A stretch of 64,000 bases of DNA from Rhizophagus irregularis (taxonomy: Eukaryota > Glomeromycota > Glomeromycetes > Glomerales > Glomeraceae). Shown piece after piece: positions 13,778-26,017 of this stretch; positions within the stretch are counted from its first letter, which is position 1; the number at the start of each line of letters is the position of its first letter. A program made the position numbers and the translations under genes. The notes under the pieces are model-generated. The model searched no databases, was not told where the DNA came from, and worked only from the letters and a program-made list of their open reading frames with translations. The DNA lies in NCBI RefSeq assembly GCF_026210795.1, contig NC_089446.1, positions 3,935,001-3,999,000 of the forward strand, read 5' to 3'.

Positions 13778-15654
13778 ATAAGAAGAACAATAGAGAATGT
13801 CAAGATTTGGCATATTAAGCATATTATTAAGTGCATTTCTATAAAATATATATATATATTTTTATATAATTACTCTTATTATTATAGATATAAACTTGTT
13901 ATTATAGATATAGATTCAGTTTATTTATTACAGATTGTTCTTACAAGAGAAACTATTTACAAAATCGAAACGTTTCGCCCTCATAAGTCCGAAACTATCG
14001 TACAGTATTTGACTATCCGAAACCTCCGAAACCTTAATTTGGAAATACTTTTGTAGATCAAATTGGACGAAACCAACACTGTTAATAATTGATAGATATA
14101 GATGTATTTTAGTTTTAAATGTATAAATGTACAATCTGTAAATATAATTTTTTGTTTTCAATTTTATTACTTTTATATAGTTAGAAATGTAATAGAAAAT
14201 TTCAATAAAGTTTAATGCTTTTAATGAAACAAAAAAAAAAAATCTTTTTTTTTAGATCGATTTGTTTTGTCACACCCTCACACAACAACCTTGATACTAC
14301 GTGAGGATGGAGTAAAATAAACACACGTGATGTCGTATGTTGCACACTCCAAACAAATAAAAGGAATCACACAAAGCCGACAAAGGTTAAAAAAAGTCCT
14401 ATTGTCCTTTGTCCTTGTCCGTAATGATAAAATTTTTATCTCAATTATTTGCTACTAAAGATTAATATTTCGAACAAAGAAAATTTAATAAAAATATTTA
14501 TAACAAACATAAACAAAATATTCATTTCCTTTAAATAAGGGTGCATTAGTTTTATTAGATGCATCAAGTCGCAGAGTTTACAAGCCGCCGTAAACGTTAA
14601 ATTAAGTTAGAAAATTTCCCTTTTATGATAAATTATTAATTTAATTACAATATTAAGTAATTTATTAAAAATATTGAAAAAAATTTAATGATTTAATTCT
14701 AAAAATCTCTTTAGATAGAAAATTAAATCTCAAATCCGGTAGGTTTTTTCACAAATATTTATATTATTCAACTATTTAAAGGATAACGGGTGGAACAGAT
14801 TACAATGCAATTATTTGAACACAATTCAAAAATTGTAACACGTATTAATATTAAAAGAAATAAAACTAAATTATAAAAGTTTTAATTAAATGTAATAAAT
14901 CGGCAAAAATTGACCGTAACGCCCAGAATGTTTCGGCAGATTTCTTTTCTGGAAACGCGGTACGGGCAATGTACATACATAATAGTACAAATATATTGTC
15001 GAAATATGTATGATACGGACATCCTCTTTTGAAAATTATGAATTACCGTATTGCGGGGATATAGTACCCGAGTATGAGATATATACATATATAATACCCT
15101 GCAAAATACGGTAAATTACCATATTTTGGATAAGATTAAGCATATATTGATATATTTAATATATCCGATGACTGAACGTCCTTTAACATAACTGAATCAG
15201 CTTATTAAAACTGCCGAAAAAGTAAAATAGAATGGGATGTCATAACCTGTGTAATCCTTACCTAATTAAGTTAATCAAACATGGATCATATGCAATTTAT
15301 GCATTAGAATGTTTTTAGCGATTGGTATATTTTAATCACTAGCAAGATAATTCGGATATCGACCATTAGCGTCTGATTTGGATTGATTTTCGGCTTAAAA
15401 CAGAAGACAATTAATGATCAGCATGTAAACAAAAACAAAAAGACATTTCCATGAAAAATCCAGATTTCTTTTAGTTTTTAATTATTAAAATATAAAGTTA
15501 TAATCTTAAAAGATTTTATAATTTAAAATGAATAACAATGACATGTTAGAACATATTCAAATTCTTATAAGGTCTATTTCTAAATTACTTATAAGAAACC
15601 TAATAAACGAATTAATAAATACCTTAATTAATTCAATTTAACTCTTTATTATAG
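13778..15654. other. Intergenic region with one short inverted repeat
   Basis: No supported gene. Frames at 13928-14161 and 14882-15088 on the minus strand have no coding character. A TACCGTATT-containing inverted repeat lies at 15041-15116 (separate entry). Confidence 0.5.
15041..15116. repeat. Short inverted repeat with TACCGTATT arms
   Basis: The left arm, AATTACCGTATTGCGGGG at 15041-15058, pairs with the right arm TACCCTGCAAAATACGGTAAATT at 15095-15117, allowing small indels. The arms resemble the terminal inverted repeats of the 448-bp element at 57639-58086 (ATACCGTATATTACGGGCC), so both may belong to one small transposon family. Confidence 0.4.
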
Positions 15655-15941
15655 CAAGGTGATGATCCGGTTGGAGGATCAGGATCTTTTATATACTATG
15701 ACAGTAAAAAAAGCTTCCTTTCTATATATACTGTTTAATTTATATTGAATTTAATTTCATTCATTTTTTTTAGGTGTTGATGCTGATAGAAACTATTCTG
15801 AAAATGGTGTACTTTTGTAAGTTTTTAATTAACAAAATTTATCGTCAAATTATTGACTTTTTTAAATAATTTCATTCCTTTATTTGTAGTATTTGCAGTC
15901 ATTATCGTCGTTATCGCCGAGACCTTTATGAAAATTTTTGA
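15655..15941 (+). CDS. Candidate partial spliced small gene (start not found)
   Basis: Three blocks are bounded by plausible splice sites: 15655-15703, 15774-15816 and 15890-15941. The second intron has a canonical GTAAGT donor. The blocks read GDDPVGGSGSFIYYD, SVDADRNYSENGVLF and HYRRYRRDLYENF, ending in TGA at 15939-15941, with RNY-like codons typical of this genome. No initiating exon in phase was found. A second frame through the same junctions is also open and ends at 16000-16002; it would give a hydrophobic protein starting at an ATG near 15530, but its composition looks like a frame shadow. Treat as a candidate only; it may be a gene remnant. Confidence 0.3.
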
Positions 15942-16225
15942 CCGGATTTGGCCGATTGTTATTATTATTGTTGTTCTAAAGTTTCTCAATGCTAAAAAAT
16001 AATACTTATAAAATAAAATTACATTGAGTTTTAAAATAAATTCTTGTTCCGAAAAAAATACCAAGTTGAATATACCACTTCAAAAAGAAATTGTCTAGAA
16101 TATAACAACAAATTTTTAATACATACAATATTTTATTTGTCCAACTTTCAATGCTGAATATGCTGAATGTAATCATTTTATTTATGGATGTTCTGTGGCA
16201 CCTCTATTTGAAGACAATTATCATC

Positions 16226-16668
16226 AGGGATGGAAAAAGTTTCGATTTTGGAGTGTTGGAACCATTTTCGAGCTGAACCGAGCAGCTCGAGTAGAACAAA
16301 CAATTCCATGAAAGTCGATGTTTCGAAAATGGTTCTCGACTTATTTTACCAAACAATAAAACTAATTTCTTTTGTTTAATTATACATAATTATGATATAT
16401 TGATTGTATGTGCTTGATAGTAAAAGTTAATAAATATAGTTAAATAATAAAACAACAATCAATATTAATAATGTAATAACAAACAAACAAACATTTAATG
16501 ATAATAAAAATATCAATTTACTAAAATTTATTGAATAATTTGACTAATTTATTTAAATAATAATTCATTTTTTAAATAAATTAAAAAATTTAATATTTTA
16601 TTTCATATCAGAACCAGTTCCTGGTATGTTCCTCGTAGAACCGGAGCCGAACTGATGGAGTCGTCCCA
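16226..16668. mobile_element. Possible non-autonomous hAT-like element (weak)
   Basis: The left edge reads CAGGGATGGAAAAAG, similar to common hAT termini. The right edge, read in reverse, is GTGGGACGACTCC. Inside, AACCATTTTCGA (about 16260-16271) pairs exactly with TCGAAAATGGTT (about 16323-16334), and a GAACCAGTTC palindrome lies near 16612. The outer ends match poorly and no 8-bp target duplication is clear, so this is a weak call. Confidence 0.22.
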
Positions 16669-16993
16669 CATCATAGACATGTACTGTAAGTTACTCAATT
16701 TAGTGACTTTATATATGGAAAGTTAATTAGATAAGTTGTTAATACGCGACAAACTAATAAAATTATGTCACATCATGTGATTTCTTTTGTAAAGGAGGCG
16801 CGTGATTATATTCACCCCTTCGTCACATACGCTAAATTTATCGTTTATTCTTCTACTAGGTATATGTAAAAAAGTGCCTAAATTTTGTTTCTTAGTAAAA
16901 ATTACTTACAATTAAAATCGGTAGTCTATATATCCATTCCGTTTAATGGTTTTCTTTAATTGCTACTTATCATTATTATATTAATGACAAAGT

Positions 16994-17302
16994 ACTACGG
17001 CCCTACCACAGAGGGACTTCCTAAGAAGTGTACTATGCTCCTCCCATAAAAATTACGCATAGCACCATGCCGTTCCACAACCAACCGGTCCTATCGCAGG
17101 ACTGCAGCAATAAGCTGGTACCCACGAGCTTACTGAAGTAAGCGCCTATGCTCCAACCCTCGCATAGTACTATACCGCTCCAAAAAATTCCCAACCAGCC
17201 CTACTGTGAGACTGCAGCAAAAGCTGGTACTCACAGGCTTACAAAGTAAGCATGCTATGCTCCCGCCCATGCATAGCATCATGCTGCTCCAACAAAAGTA
17301 CC
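16994..17302. repeat. 110-bp tandem repeat, about 2.8 copies
   Basis: Two full units begin with CCAACCGGTCCTATCGCAGG at 17081 and CCAACCAGCCCTACTGTGAG at 17191, exactly 110 bp apart. A shortened, diverged unit precedes them from about 16994. Shared blocks include GACTGCAGCA, AGCTGGTAC, CTTAC..AAGTAAGC, CTATGCTCC and GCATAG. The array is clearly more GC-rich than its surroundings and has no open frame. Each unit has short palindromic stretches such as GCTATGC..GCATAGC. Confidence 0.8.
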
Positions 17303-17943
17303 CAAATAATAAGGAAAGAATGGATATGAATGAGATGTAGGGAGGGAAGTGTGTAAAAGGAACAGAAGGATATATTAACTATAAAAATATATATAAGAAA
17401 TACTATATAAAATATATAAATAAAAAAAGGATATAAGAGAAGAACGAGTGATAAAAGAAATAAGGGAAATGAAGTGAAAGTAAGAGAGAAGGGTAATGAT
17501 ACGAATATACTAAAAATTTTTGGAAAGGCTATTTATATAAATTTTAGTTATTAGTCCAGAGTATTTTTTCCCGCAAAAGAGATGACTCATGATTATTGAT
17601 CTTGAGTATATTTACCAATTTTATAATTAAAATTTCACCACACGTGACCGGTGACATTTAAGGGAGTGTGAAAAAATAAGTGCTCAGCCGATAAATATAA
17701 ACAGGTGAAAACGCGGTGGGCGGTGATGAATATTATTAGGTCACGTGTGGGTGAAAAATTGGGGAGTTATATAAATACACGTGAAAATTTCAAAATAAAG
17801 GCCCGCTTATAAGATTTTTAGTTATGATAAATATAATGAAAAAACAGTCTAATTCTTATGATGGAAGCGGTGATATATTGAATTGGTGTATGACTAATTT
17901 TATATTAAAGAGTTTCATATTTGTTAGCTACCTTTTGGCGAAA
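17303..17943. other. Purine-rich flank plus CACGTG inverted repeat
   Basis: 17320-17510 is purine-biased (G/A-rich) without a frame. An imperfect inverted repeat, AATTTCACCACACGTGACC at 17631-17649 and GGTCACGTGTGGGTGAAAAATT at 17739-17760, encloses about 90 bp. It resembles a very small MITE or a pair of E-box (CACGTG) sites. Nothing else was recognised. Confidence 0.5.
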
Positions 17944-18231
17944 TCAATCAGCGTTAGTTTTAGAAATTAATTTTTGCTGATGATGATTATAAGCTTCTTT
18001 AACTCGGTTGGCTACCTGATAAGTTTTTAATATTTATCCAAAATTGTGAGGGATGGGTGATCATCCTTCGTCAACAATTTCCTCTTCGTTATTAAACTGA
18101 AGATCAGGGTGTTTCATAGATTTAAGTTTTCGTTTCTTGGATTTTGATGTACCTCTAGGATGTTTGATATCGATTATGTCTACGATGAGCTTTTTTCCGT
18201 GAGAATAAGTTATGAAAGTATGCGATTGCAT
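17944..18231 (-). CDS. Candidate small two-exon gene of unknown function
   Basis: The frame starts at the ATG complementary to 18229-18231 and begins MQSHTFITYSHGKKLIVD. It has a basic, NLS-like stretch (KSKKRKLK). Read without splicing it stops at 18061 (56 aa). A better-looking model splices at 18075/18016 (intron of about 60 nt with a weak GTTGAC donor and a CAG acceptor) into an exon at 18015-17944 reading VANRVKEAYNHHQQKLIS and ending in TGA, for 75 aa in total. Codon choice resembles real genes in this window. No homologue is recognised, and it could be a fragment of a larger gene. Confidence 0.35.
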
Positions 18232-19275
18232 TTTAATTTTAAGCAATTAATATGATGAATATATTTTTTTAAAAATTGAGTAACTGTTCAGATAAATGTT
18301 TATGGGTTGTAAGGACGTCTTTAGGAAGGTGTTGTTTCCTTTATGGACATTTGACAATATAAATTCAAATAACAAAATTTAACATTTTAACTAAGTTATT
18401 TTGACGAACAAAAATTAATTGATAATATAAAGCTGTAAAGAAATCATTTTAACTAAATTTGTTAACCAGTAATTTACTATTGTAAATATTTTATTAAATT
18501 TTAATTTAAATTAATTGTTTTATTTACTAGGGAACAGTAACCATTGGGAATCCGGAGCGAAAGCAAAATCTTAATTAAACTTAATTAAACACGGTAAATT
18601 TAATTGAAATATCAAAAAAAAGGATGTTTCGTCATTATAAAATTCAGTTTAAACAAAATTATCATTTATTTTCGTTATTTTTCGAATAAATAGGTTTTAT
18701 TTTTATCATGCATAAACAAAGAATAACGTATATCAGAAGAACCAATACGAATGGATGGCCATCGACTCACACAGTGAGCGGGCGGACAACGGGACATTTG
18801 TGAAACCGACACGAATAGTATTTAGTCCGGAGCGAAGCGAAGGACTAATAAATTGTTAGGCTGAAAGATTATCACTGATTATCACTGGAGTTACTTGAAA
18901 TGTTTAGACCGATGACAGCCACCATAGCTACAGTCAAATCACTCGAATAACGCGGAATAGTAATCGAATAAGGATTTTTAATATCCGGAAAACTTACAAC
19001 ATTTTGTTTACTGCGATGTACTGCGTGCTACTGCGTATAATAATGAATAGATTTGCATTGTTTTTTTTTTGTTTTTCTTCTATACTGTATAAATTAGGTT
19101 TAGATTTTGTAGATTTTGTGAAATGTAAATAAAAATGTACATCTTTTTGAATGAATATTATCATTTAGATCGTAATATTTATAAATGAGGACTGTACTTT
19201 TTAAACTTGTATGAAAAAAAAAAGAATTTTTTTTTTTTTAACTTAAACTATTTGGAGTCCTACAATACGTTATAA
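18232..19275. other. Intergenic region upstream of the 2010-aa gene
   Basis: No supported gene. 18823-18847 holds a short hairpin (TAGTCC, a GGAGCGAAGCGAA loop, GGACTA); a similar CCGGAGCGAAAGC string lies near 18552. The last 250 bases before the ATG at 19276 are A/T-run rich, including poly-A and poly-T stretches at about 19213-19242. Confidence 0.5.
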
Positions 19276-22200
19276 ATGGATGATACAATTGATGTGTCGG
19301 GTTCTCACGGACATGATGCTTCAGATGGATATGGAAATGGCGCAAATGCGGGTCAAGCCGGTATAGGTTCAGATGGTGGGAATATAGATGTTACCTTATC
19401 ATCTGTTCCGTATTCAAATGAACCCGGTCTTATTAATATTTATGGCACAGAAACTTATTCAAATGGGCATGTGGAATACATTAATAGTAATTATAATCTT
19501 GGTACAGAAGGATTAATTCATTTTACGTCTGTTGGAGGTAACGGAGGAAATGGAGGAAATGGTGCAAATGGTTATGGTACGTTTAAATTATTATTTATAC
19601 TTACAAATTTTATTATTGCGAAACTTAATATAATTATTTATTATAATAGATGGTTATAATGGGAGTAACGGAATTGATGCAACCATGTCTACAATTGGCA
19701 CAGATGGTGAACGAGGAGGTGATGGTGGTGATGGAGGACGAGGAAGTTCAGGTGGTAATGGTGGTAATGGTGGTCATATTAAAATAAGTGTGAATGAATA
19801 TGATGCTCATTTACTTATGCTAATTGGTGAGTTTGAAGTATCAGGAGGTATTGGTGGTAACCCTGGGTATCATGGAATAGGTGGAAAAGGTGGTAGTGGT
19901 GGGATGGGTGGTCAATCATATTCTTGGACGGAAACTATACCTGCAGTATATGAATATCCAAGTAACAATGCCTTAACCAGATATGATCCGGACACTGTTG
20001 ATGCTACTATCCATTTTCGTGGAATTGAAGAAACCAAGTATAGAATAAGAAACACAGGAGACAGCTGGGAGCAATCATGTTATTATGATGCTAGAATTTC
20101 AATTGATTCTGGTGATTCTAATGCATTAACAAGATATAATGGACCTCCTATCGAATATTATAGTACCGAAGAAACTTATCATTATGATAGAGGATTTGGA
20201 GAAGCCGACATCTATCATCTTAGACAAGATGATATCTATCTACATGGTACAGTAAATGCTAATTATCATGATAATTTTAGATTAATCGAGCCAGCTGAAC
20301 CTCCTGAACCTCCCGAACCTATATTAATTATTCCTGAAGAAATTATCACTCATACAAATCCTGGAGGGATTGATGGAGATAATGGGTGTGATGGGTATAC
20401 TCCTACAGAATTTTTAAATGGAGGATATATGGGAACAAATGGTAGTTTTGAATTTGGTGTTATAAATGAATATGGCAAATGGCAACGTAGAGATGAAAAA
20501 TTTTGTAAATTAGAAATCAATTCGGTTGAATGTGTAATACAAAATAATTCTGGAATCTTTGAACCTGGAAGCTCTATTAATGTTGGTATGGAAATTTTTA
20601 ATACAGGATGTCCAACACCAAAACATACTCCTATTAGAATTGAACTTGATGAATATAATACTTGGATTGTAAATAATCCAAAGGTTGATGCACCATTAAA
20701 TTTGCTAGACTATGATTCAAAAAATATTGGAAGCGATCAAGGAATGACGATAAAAATTAATGATCCAAAAATTGTAACAAACGGAATACCATTGTCCGTA
20801 CCTATAAATTTAAATAAATTTAAAGCAACAATGACAAAAATTGAAAGGCCCGTACCAATCTTAACTCATTCATCAATTTCTTTTGTTATTCAACAACCGA
20901 TTAATATAAGTGAAGTAATATCCATACGTTCTCCTGGTAGTTTGCAATATGAAGTATTTTGGTTCGTTAATAATATTAGTTATTTAAGCTTCGGACAAGA
21001 TTCAACATTTAAACGATTAATCAGAACCAAATTAACTAGAGGGGAATCAACTGGTATTGAAATTGATAACCAAGAAATTAGATATATAGAAGCATATCAA
21101 TCTATTCAAATTACAAGTAAACTTTCACTTGATCAAGATTATAACGGAATTCAACAATTTACCGTAACTTTACAGATTGGTGATAATGACGATCGACCTA
21201 ATATTCTCAAATCCATTCAAACTCGTAAATTTACGATTCAACCACCATTAGCAGAAAATATACCACATTTATTTCTTGATGTAACAAAAAATGAATGTAT
21301 TAATCTCGCTGGTTCTAACATCTCATATTGTAAAGATAATGGATCGATTAATTTAACTTTATCAAAAGAAATTCATTATTCTGTCAAAGGTTCAATCAAA
21401 TTTGGGGATGGTACATTAATTCTGTTAGATCATAATTTTAATTTTGATAAAGATGCTTTTATTTATATTACACAAAAAACTTCTCCAATGAGATGTGATG
21501 TAAATCTTATCACAGACGAAAATGAATCTCATATATTTGCTTTGATAGCAAATACATTTGAAGATAGAAGCAACAAAATTGATTGGAAATTTCAAACAAT
21601 TAATAGAATTAATAACAATATTAATACATATTCTACGCCTTTTAAACTTCGGGTTGAACATATTATTCATTATATTGATCATGGTACAAAAATTTTTGAA
21701 CCAAATTGTAAAGGATTTATTGAAAAAGTCATAGTATTTAATGAAGGTGAAATGCCTTCACCAAATAATCAAGATATTATCATTTCACTTTCACAAACGA
21801 GTAATATAATTCCTGATAATTCATTTTTTAGAATTAATAAGTCAATTCCTTATTGTGGAACGTTTGAATCAGAGAACATAAATTTGAGATTTTCTATCAA
21901 AAATAATGAAAATGGATTTAATAATATTATTCCTTTACGTATTAAAGATCATATTAAATTCAATACTAATATTAAATCAATTAATCATACAATACAAAAT
22001 TTTGATAATTTTCCAATACAAGAAATTACCATTCAATATCCTATTGAGATGGGAGAATATTTGGGTTACAGAAATCCTTCTGCAACAGAAGAAATTTATA
22101 GTTTATATTGGAAAATTAAGAATATTAGTAATGTAGAATTTGGTAAATCTTCAAATATTGGTCGTCTTATAGTTACTTCAGTAGATAATAATATTCCAAA

Positions 22201-25200
22201 TAATGTCTTACATATAAAAGAAATTGAATCTTTAATGAGTGAAAACTATTCATTAGAAACGACCAAAATTAAAATCAGTGATGAAACCTTACTCGACCCA
22301 TTTAATTTTAAATTATACTTAGGTTCAATAGAAACACCTGAAACATTATTGCCGATTCAATCATATCCATTCCATTTATTACCATTATCACGAGAAGATA
22401 CTTATAAAAAATTTGATTTGGTATTTGATTTAAATGAAGGACGGTTAGCTTTGAATAATCAACAATTAAATGATTACATCCAACCTGGAAATTTTAAATT
22501 TACAATATCTACACCAAAATCAAAAGATGTTAAAGTTGGGGATGTTGAAATTCAAGGAAAATTACAATATACGAACGGTTGGATGATTAAGATTAATGAA
22601 CGGTTCACTTTGGACATATCCGGTTGGATATACTTGTATACAAATGGAAAAGACAATATTTCCACCGGATCAATTAATATTAAGGTCGCACAAGAAGATA
22701 CACATCTTCTTTATTTAATTGATAAATCTTGTTTAGAAAAATGTGATGATCAATTATATCGAGTGATAGATAATAATAGAAATCTCGAATATAATAGAAT
22801 ATATCAATTTACTTTAGTTAATTATGATTGTACTCCAGCAGATGATAGTGGAATATATGAACCTGGAGGTCGAATAGTTATACGTAAAATTGAAGTTGAA
22901 AATACTGGTGGTATGCCAACTCCAATCAGTCATGATGTTGAAATCTCCATTAATCTTTTAAATTCAACTGAAATTTCTTTACCAAATGATAATAGCTTAA
23001 AATTACCTAAACCTATTGAAAATTCTGTGAAAAAAATATTAAGTCCAATTAAAAGTGACGATGAATTATGCTTGGAATTTCAAATAAATCAACAAAGTAA
23101 AGCTTCGAGGGATAGACCATTAAATATAACAGGAAAGATAAATTTAAAAGCCATAATGTTTGGAATTAATCGGGAAATAAAAAATTTTACATTACCGAAA
23201 CAATTTAATATACAATATCCGATTCAAATTTGTCCTGATACTAAAATTCAAGATATTCCATATAAAAACATAACAAGAATTACTTGGAGATTAAATAATA
23301 TTAGTCGAATTGATTTTGGATCAGAATCAAAATTAAAAAGGGTTATTAAAGTTCAAGTTAAAATTGAAAAAATGTCACCAGAAAATAGTTTGAAATTCAA
23401 AACTGACCGAGGTTTAAATGATATTTTTGAACAAGAAATTTCATTATTAGAAGCTAAACAATCAAAAGATACGTTTTGTGAATTGGTTAGAACATTAAAA
23501 AATCAACATTCAACGGTTATAGATGCAAACCTATCTATTACACTTTTTATTGGTTCCATACAATTACCTGATAGAGAATTTGATATTGAAATACGAAACA
23601 AATATATTGAAGTTTTTCCAAGTTATGAATCAAATAGCGATTCCGACGTTTTACTTGTAGCAAATGCTAAAACCACTAAAAAAGATACCATTTATTGGGA
23701 TGAGTTATGTCGAAAATTTGGATTATCAATGTCTATTTGGAATATTAAAAGAGAAGGACATTTTGATTTATTTGAATCTAGTATAATTAAAGATTATTTA
23801 GGGAAATCTATAGTCATACTTAATGATGAATTAAATGGGAACAAATATATAAATCAAATCATAAATTATCTTGATCCTACCCAGTTTTATCAAACTGTTA
23901 AATATTATAATATCAAATTTTTTGTAATCGGAATGAATGTTAGTGATCAAAAAATCAAAGAATTATTTATACCAATAGAGATGATTAATAGCAAACCTAT
24001 AGCATCATATGAAAGAGTTAAACGTTATATAAAAAGTACGAAGAAGTTGATAATAAGCGAAGATATGAAATATGAAAAATCCGAAGAAAAAAAGTTTCAA
24101 AATCTTAAAAGAACGTTAGATTTGGAGTGTATTAATACTCATTTATTACCAGGAGATATGAATTGTTTTGCATCAGAAGAATCATATAGAATGAATAAAT
24201 TACGAAAATTATCAAAATCTTTACAAAAACTTTATCCGGGAGATCAACATATTATTTTATCAACTATCAGTAATAATAGTGATTATGATCAAATTACTTT
24301 ATGTAAAACCACCAATAGGACAAAACAATATTTAACGTATAATTCCGTTCAACTAGATGATATCGATGATCATCAGATTGAAAGGATGTCTATGATTGGA
24401 TTATTATCTTGTATTCCATTTTCGAAAAGGCTTGAAAAATTACGACAATTTTTATTTGACCCTATACAAGATGCAGATCAGAAAAAAGTGCTTAAAAGTT
24501 TGATTGAAGCTGATCTAGCAATGGAATTAAATGGGTTATGTGGATCGAATATAATTTCAAAGAAAATGAGATTAATGATATCAGATATTTTATTAATACA
24601 ATTAGAATTATTTGGAAAATTTTGTGAATTTGTTAAATTTATAATTTCAAAAGAAAATTCATTTTCTGGTGAACATACAAAATGGGCATTAAGTGTTTTT
24701 GCAAAATTAAAAATTTTGCTTCATTATTCTAATAATATATTATTTTTTAGAAATAATACTCGAATTTATGAACTGAAACAAATTATTTATGATGGTTATT
24801 TAAAAGCTTTTGAAAAATGTAATAATCAATATTATCCTTTATTACATTATTTAAAAATTAAGGCTAAAAGTATAAAAAAGAATTGGAAAAATAATTTTGA
24901 ATTAAAGCATGATAAAAAAGAAAAATTGAAGCTTTTTAGAGGTTATATGATAGGAATTTTAATATCAAATAATTTAAAAACTGACAATGAATTATTTAAT
25001 GATGATTTAGATATTATTATATCAGATGATGATTATAAGATTATTGAACAAACCCATAAAAATACTATTAATAGAATCGGAAAAATAAAAACAAAACATC
25101 AAGAACAGATTGAATTATTAGAACATCAAGCTAATTTCGAAAATTTGAGATCAGATTCTAATCATGGAATTGAAGTAAATAATATTGGTTCCGCTGAAGA

Positions 25201-25381
25201 TTTTACTGAAACTGCAAATCAAGGATTAGAAGCATCTAATTTTGGGTCCGAAGATATTACCGTGATTACGAATCAAGGATTAGAAGCATCTAATTTCGGG
25301 TCTGAAGATACTACCGTGATTATGAATCAAGGATTGGAAGCATCTAATTTCGGGTCTGAAATTGGGACTGAAAATTCATGA
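19276..25381 (+). CDS. Large Gly-rich N-terminus, triple beta-module protein (two exons)
   Basis: Exons are 19276-19576 and 19650-25381, with a 73-nt GT-AG intron in phase, giving 2010 residues. Residues 1-180 are Gly/Asn/Asp-rich (GGNGGNGGNG, GGDGGDGG), collagen- or glycine-loop-like. Three related modules follow about 380 residues apart. Each opens with an F/Y-EP motif then an FNTG/VENTG-like strand (GIFEPGSS about 403, KIFEPNCK about 780, GIYEPGGR about 1167). About 135-143 residues later comes W.(V/I/L)NNIS..(S/E/D)FG (about 537, 920, 1310). The alternating hydrophobic pattern suggests beta-sandwiches of CARDB/Ig type; this is inference. From about 1430 (DVLLVANAK...GKSIVILND) a mixed alpha/beta part begins, then a helical part. 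The tail has an 18-residue repeat (NQGLEASNFGSED). No signal peptide or membrane segment is seen. Function unknown. Confidence 0.88.
25204..25363 (+). repeat. 54-bp in-frame tandem repeat in the C-terminal tail
   Basis: Three copies of a unit encoding NQGLEASNFGSED plus about five linker residues lie at the 3' end of the preceding gene. The copies differ by few bases, so the array is probably young and may vary in length between strains. Confidence 0.8.
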
Positions 25382-26017
25382 TATTTTTTATATAGCAATT
25401 ATATGTCGTTATTGTTCTAAAAAAAATATTATTCTAATTTTCTTTCATAGAAAGTTTATACATTAATGTTTTATGGAAAGATGTTGAAATTTTAAAGAAA
25501 ATGCCACTTATATATAAAATATAACAACGAATTTTGTTTCTGTTTGAAAGGTAGCCATAATTTGTTAGCCAATTAATATATCCTATTTCATAGTGGATAC
25601 GGACGAAATCATAAAGGAGTTAAATTAAAATAATTTCATTTAGTTGTATTGTTTTCGTCTCATTCTTATGATTGATATATAATGCTTCCCAAAACTGTTT
25701 TACAAATTACAAAAGCAGGGCGGATATTTTTAAAATATCCGGTAAAATTTTTTATTTTTCCGATTATATTAAAAATAAAATCAATACTCAATTATTATTG
25801 ATTTTCATCAAAATAATTTCGACTTGTTAAAATTGACTTAAAGGCTGAAAGGATGCTCATCGTATTGTTTACCTTCACCTTGAAACAGAATTATAATTGA
25901 AATAGTTTTAACTTTGTTAAATCACTAAGATCTGAGTAATTGTACTCTACTAAAATCATTTTATATATAGGTTGTCATAAGTAAATATATTATTCATATC
26001 AGTCATATAAATAAAAG
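25382..26017. other. Intergenic region, nothing recognised
   Basis: This is the 3' flank of the 2010-aa gene. It is AT-rich with no coding frame or structured repeat seen. Confidence 0.6.
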
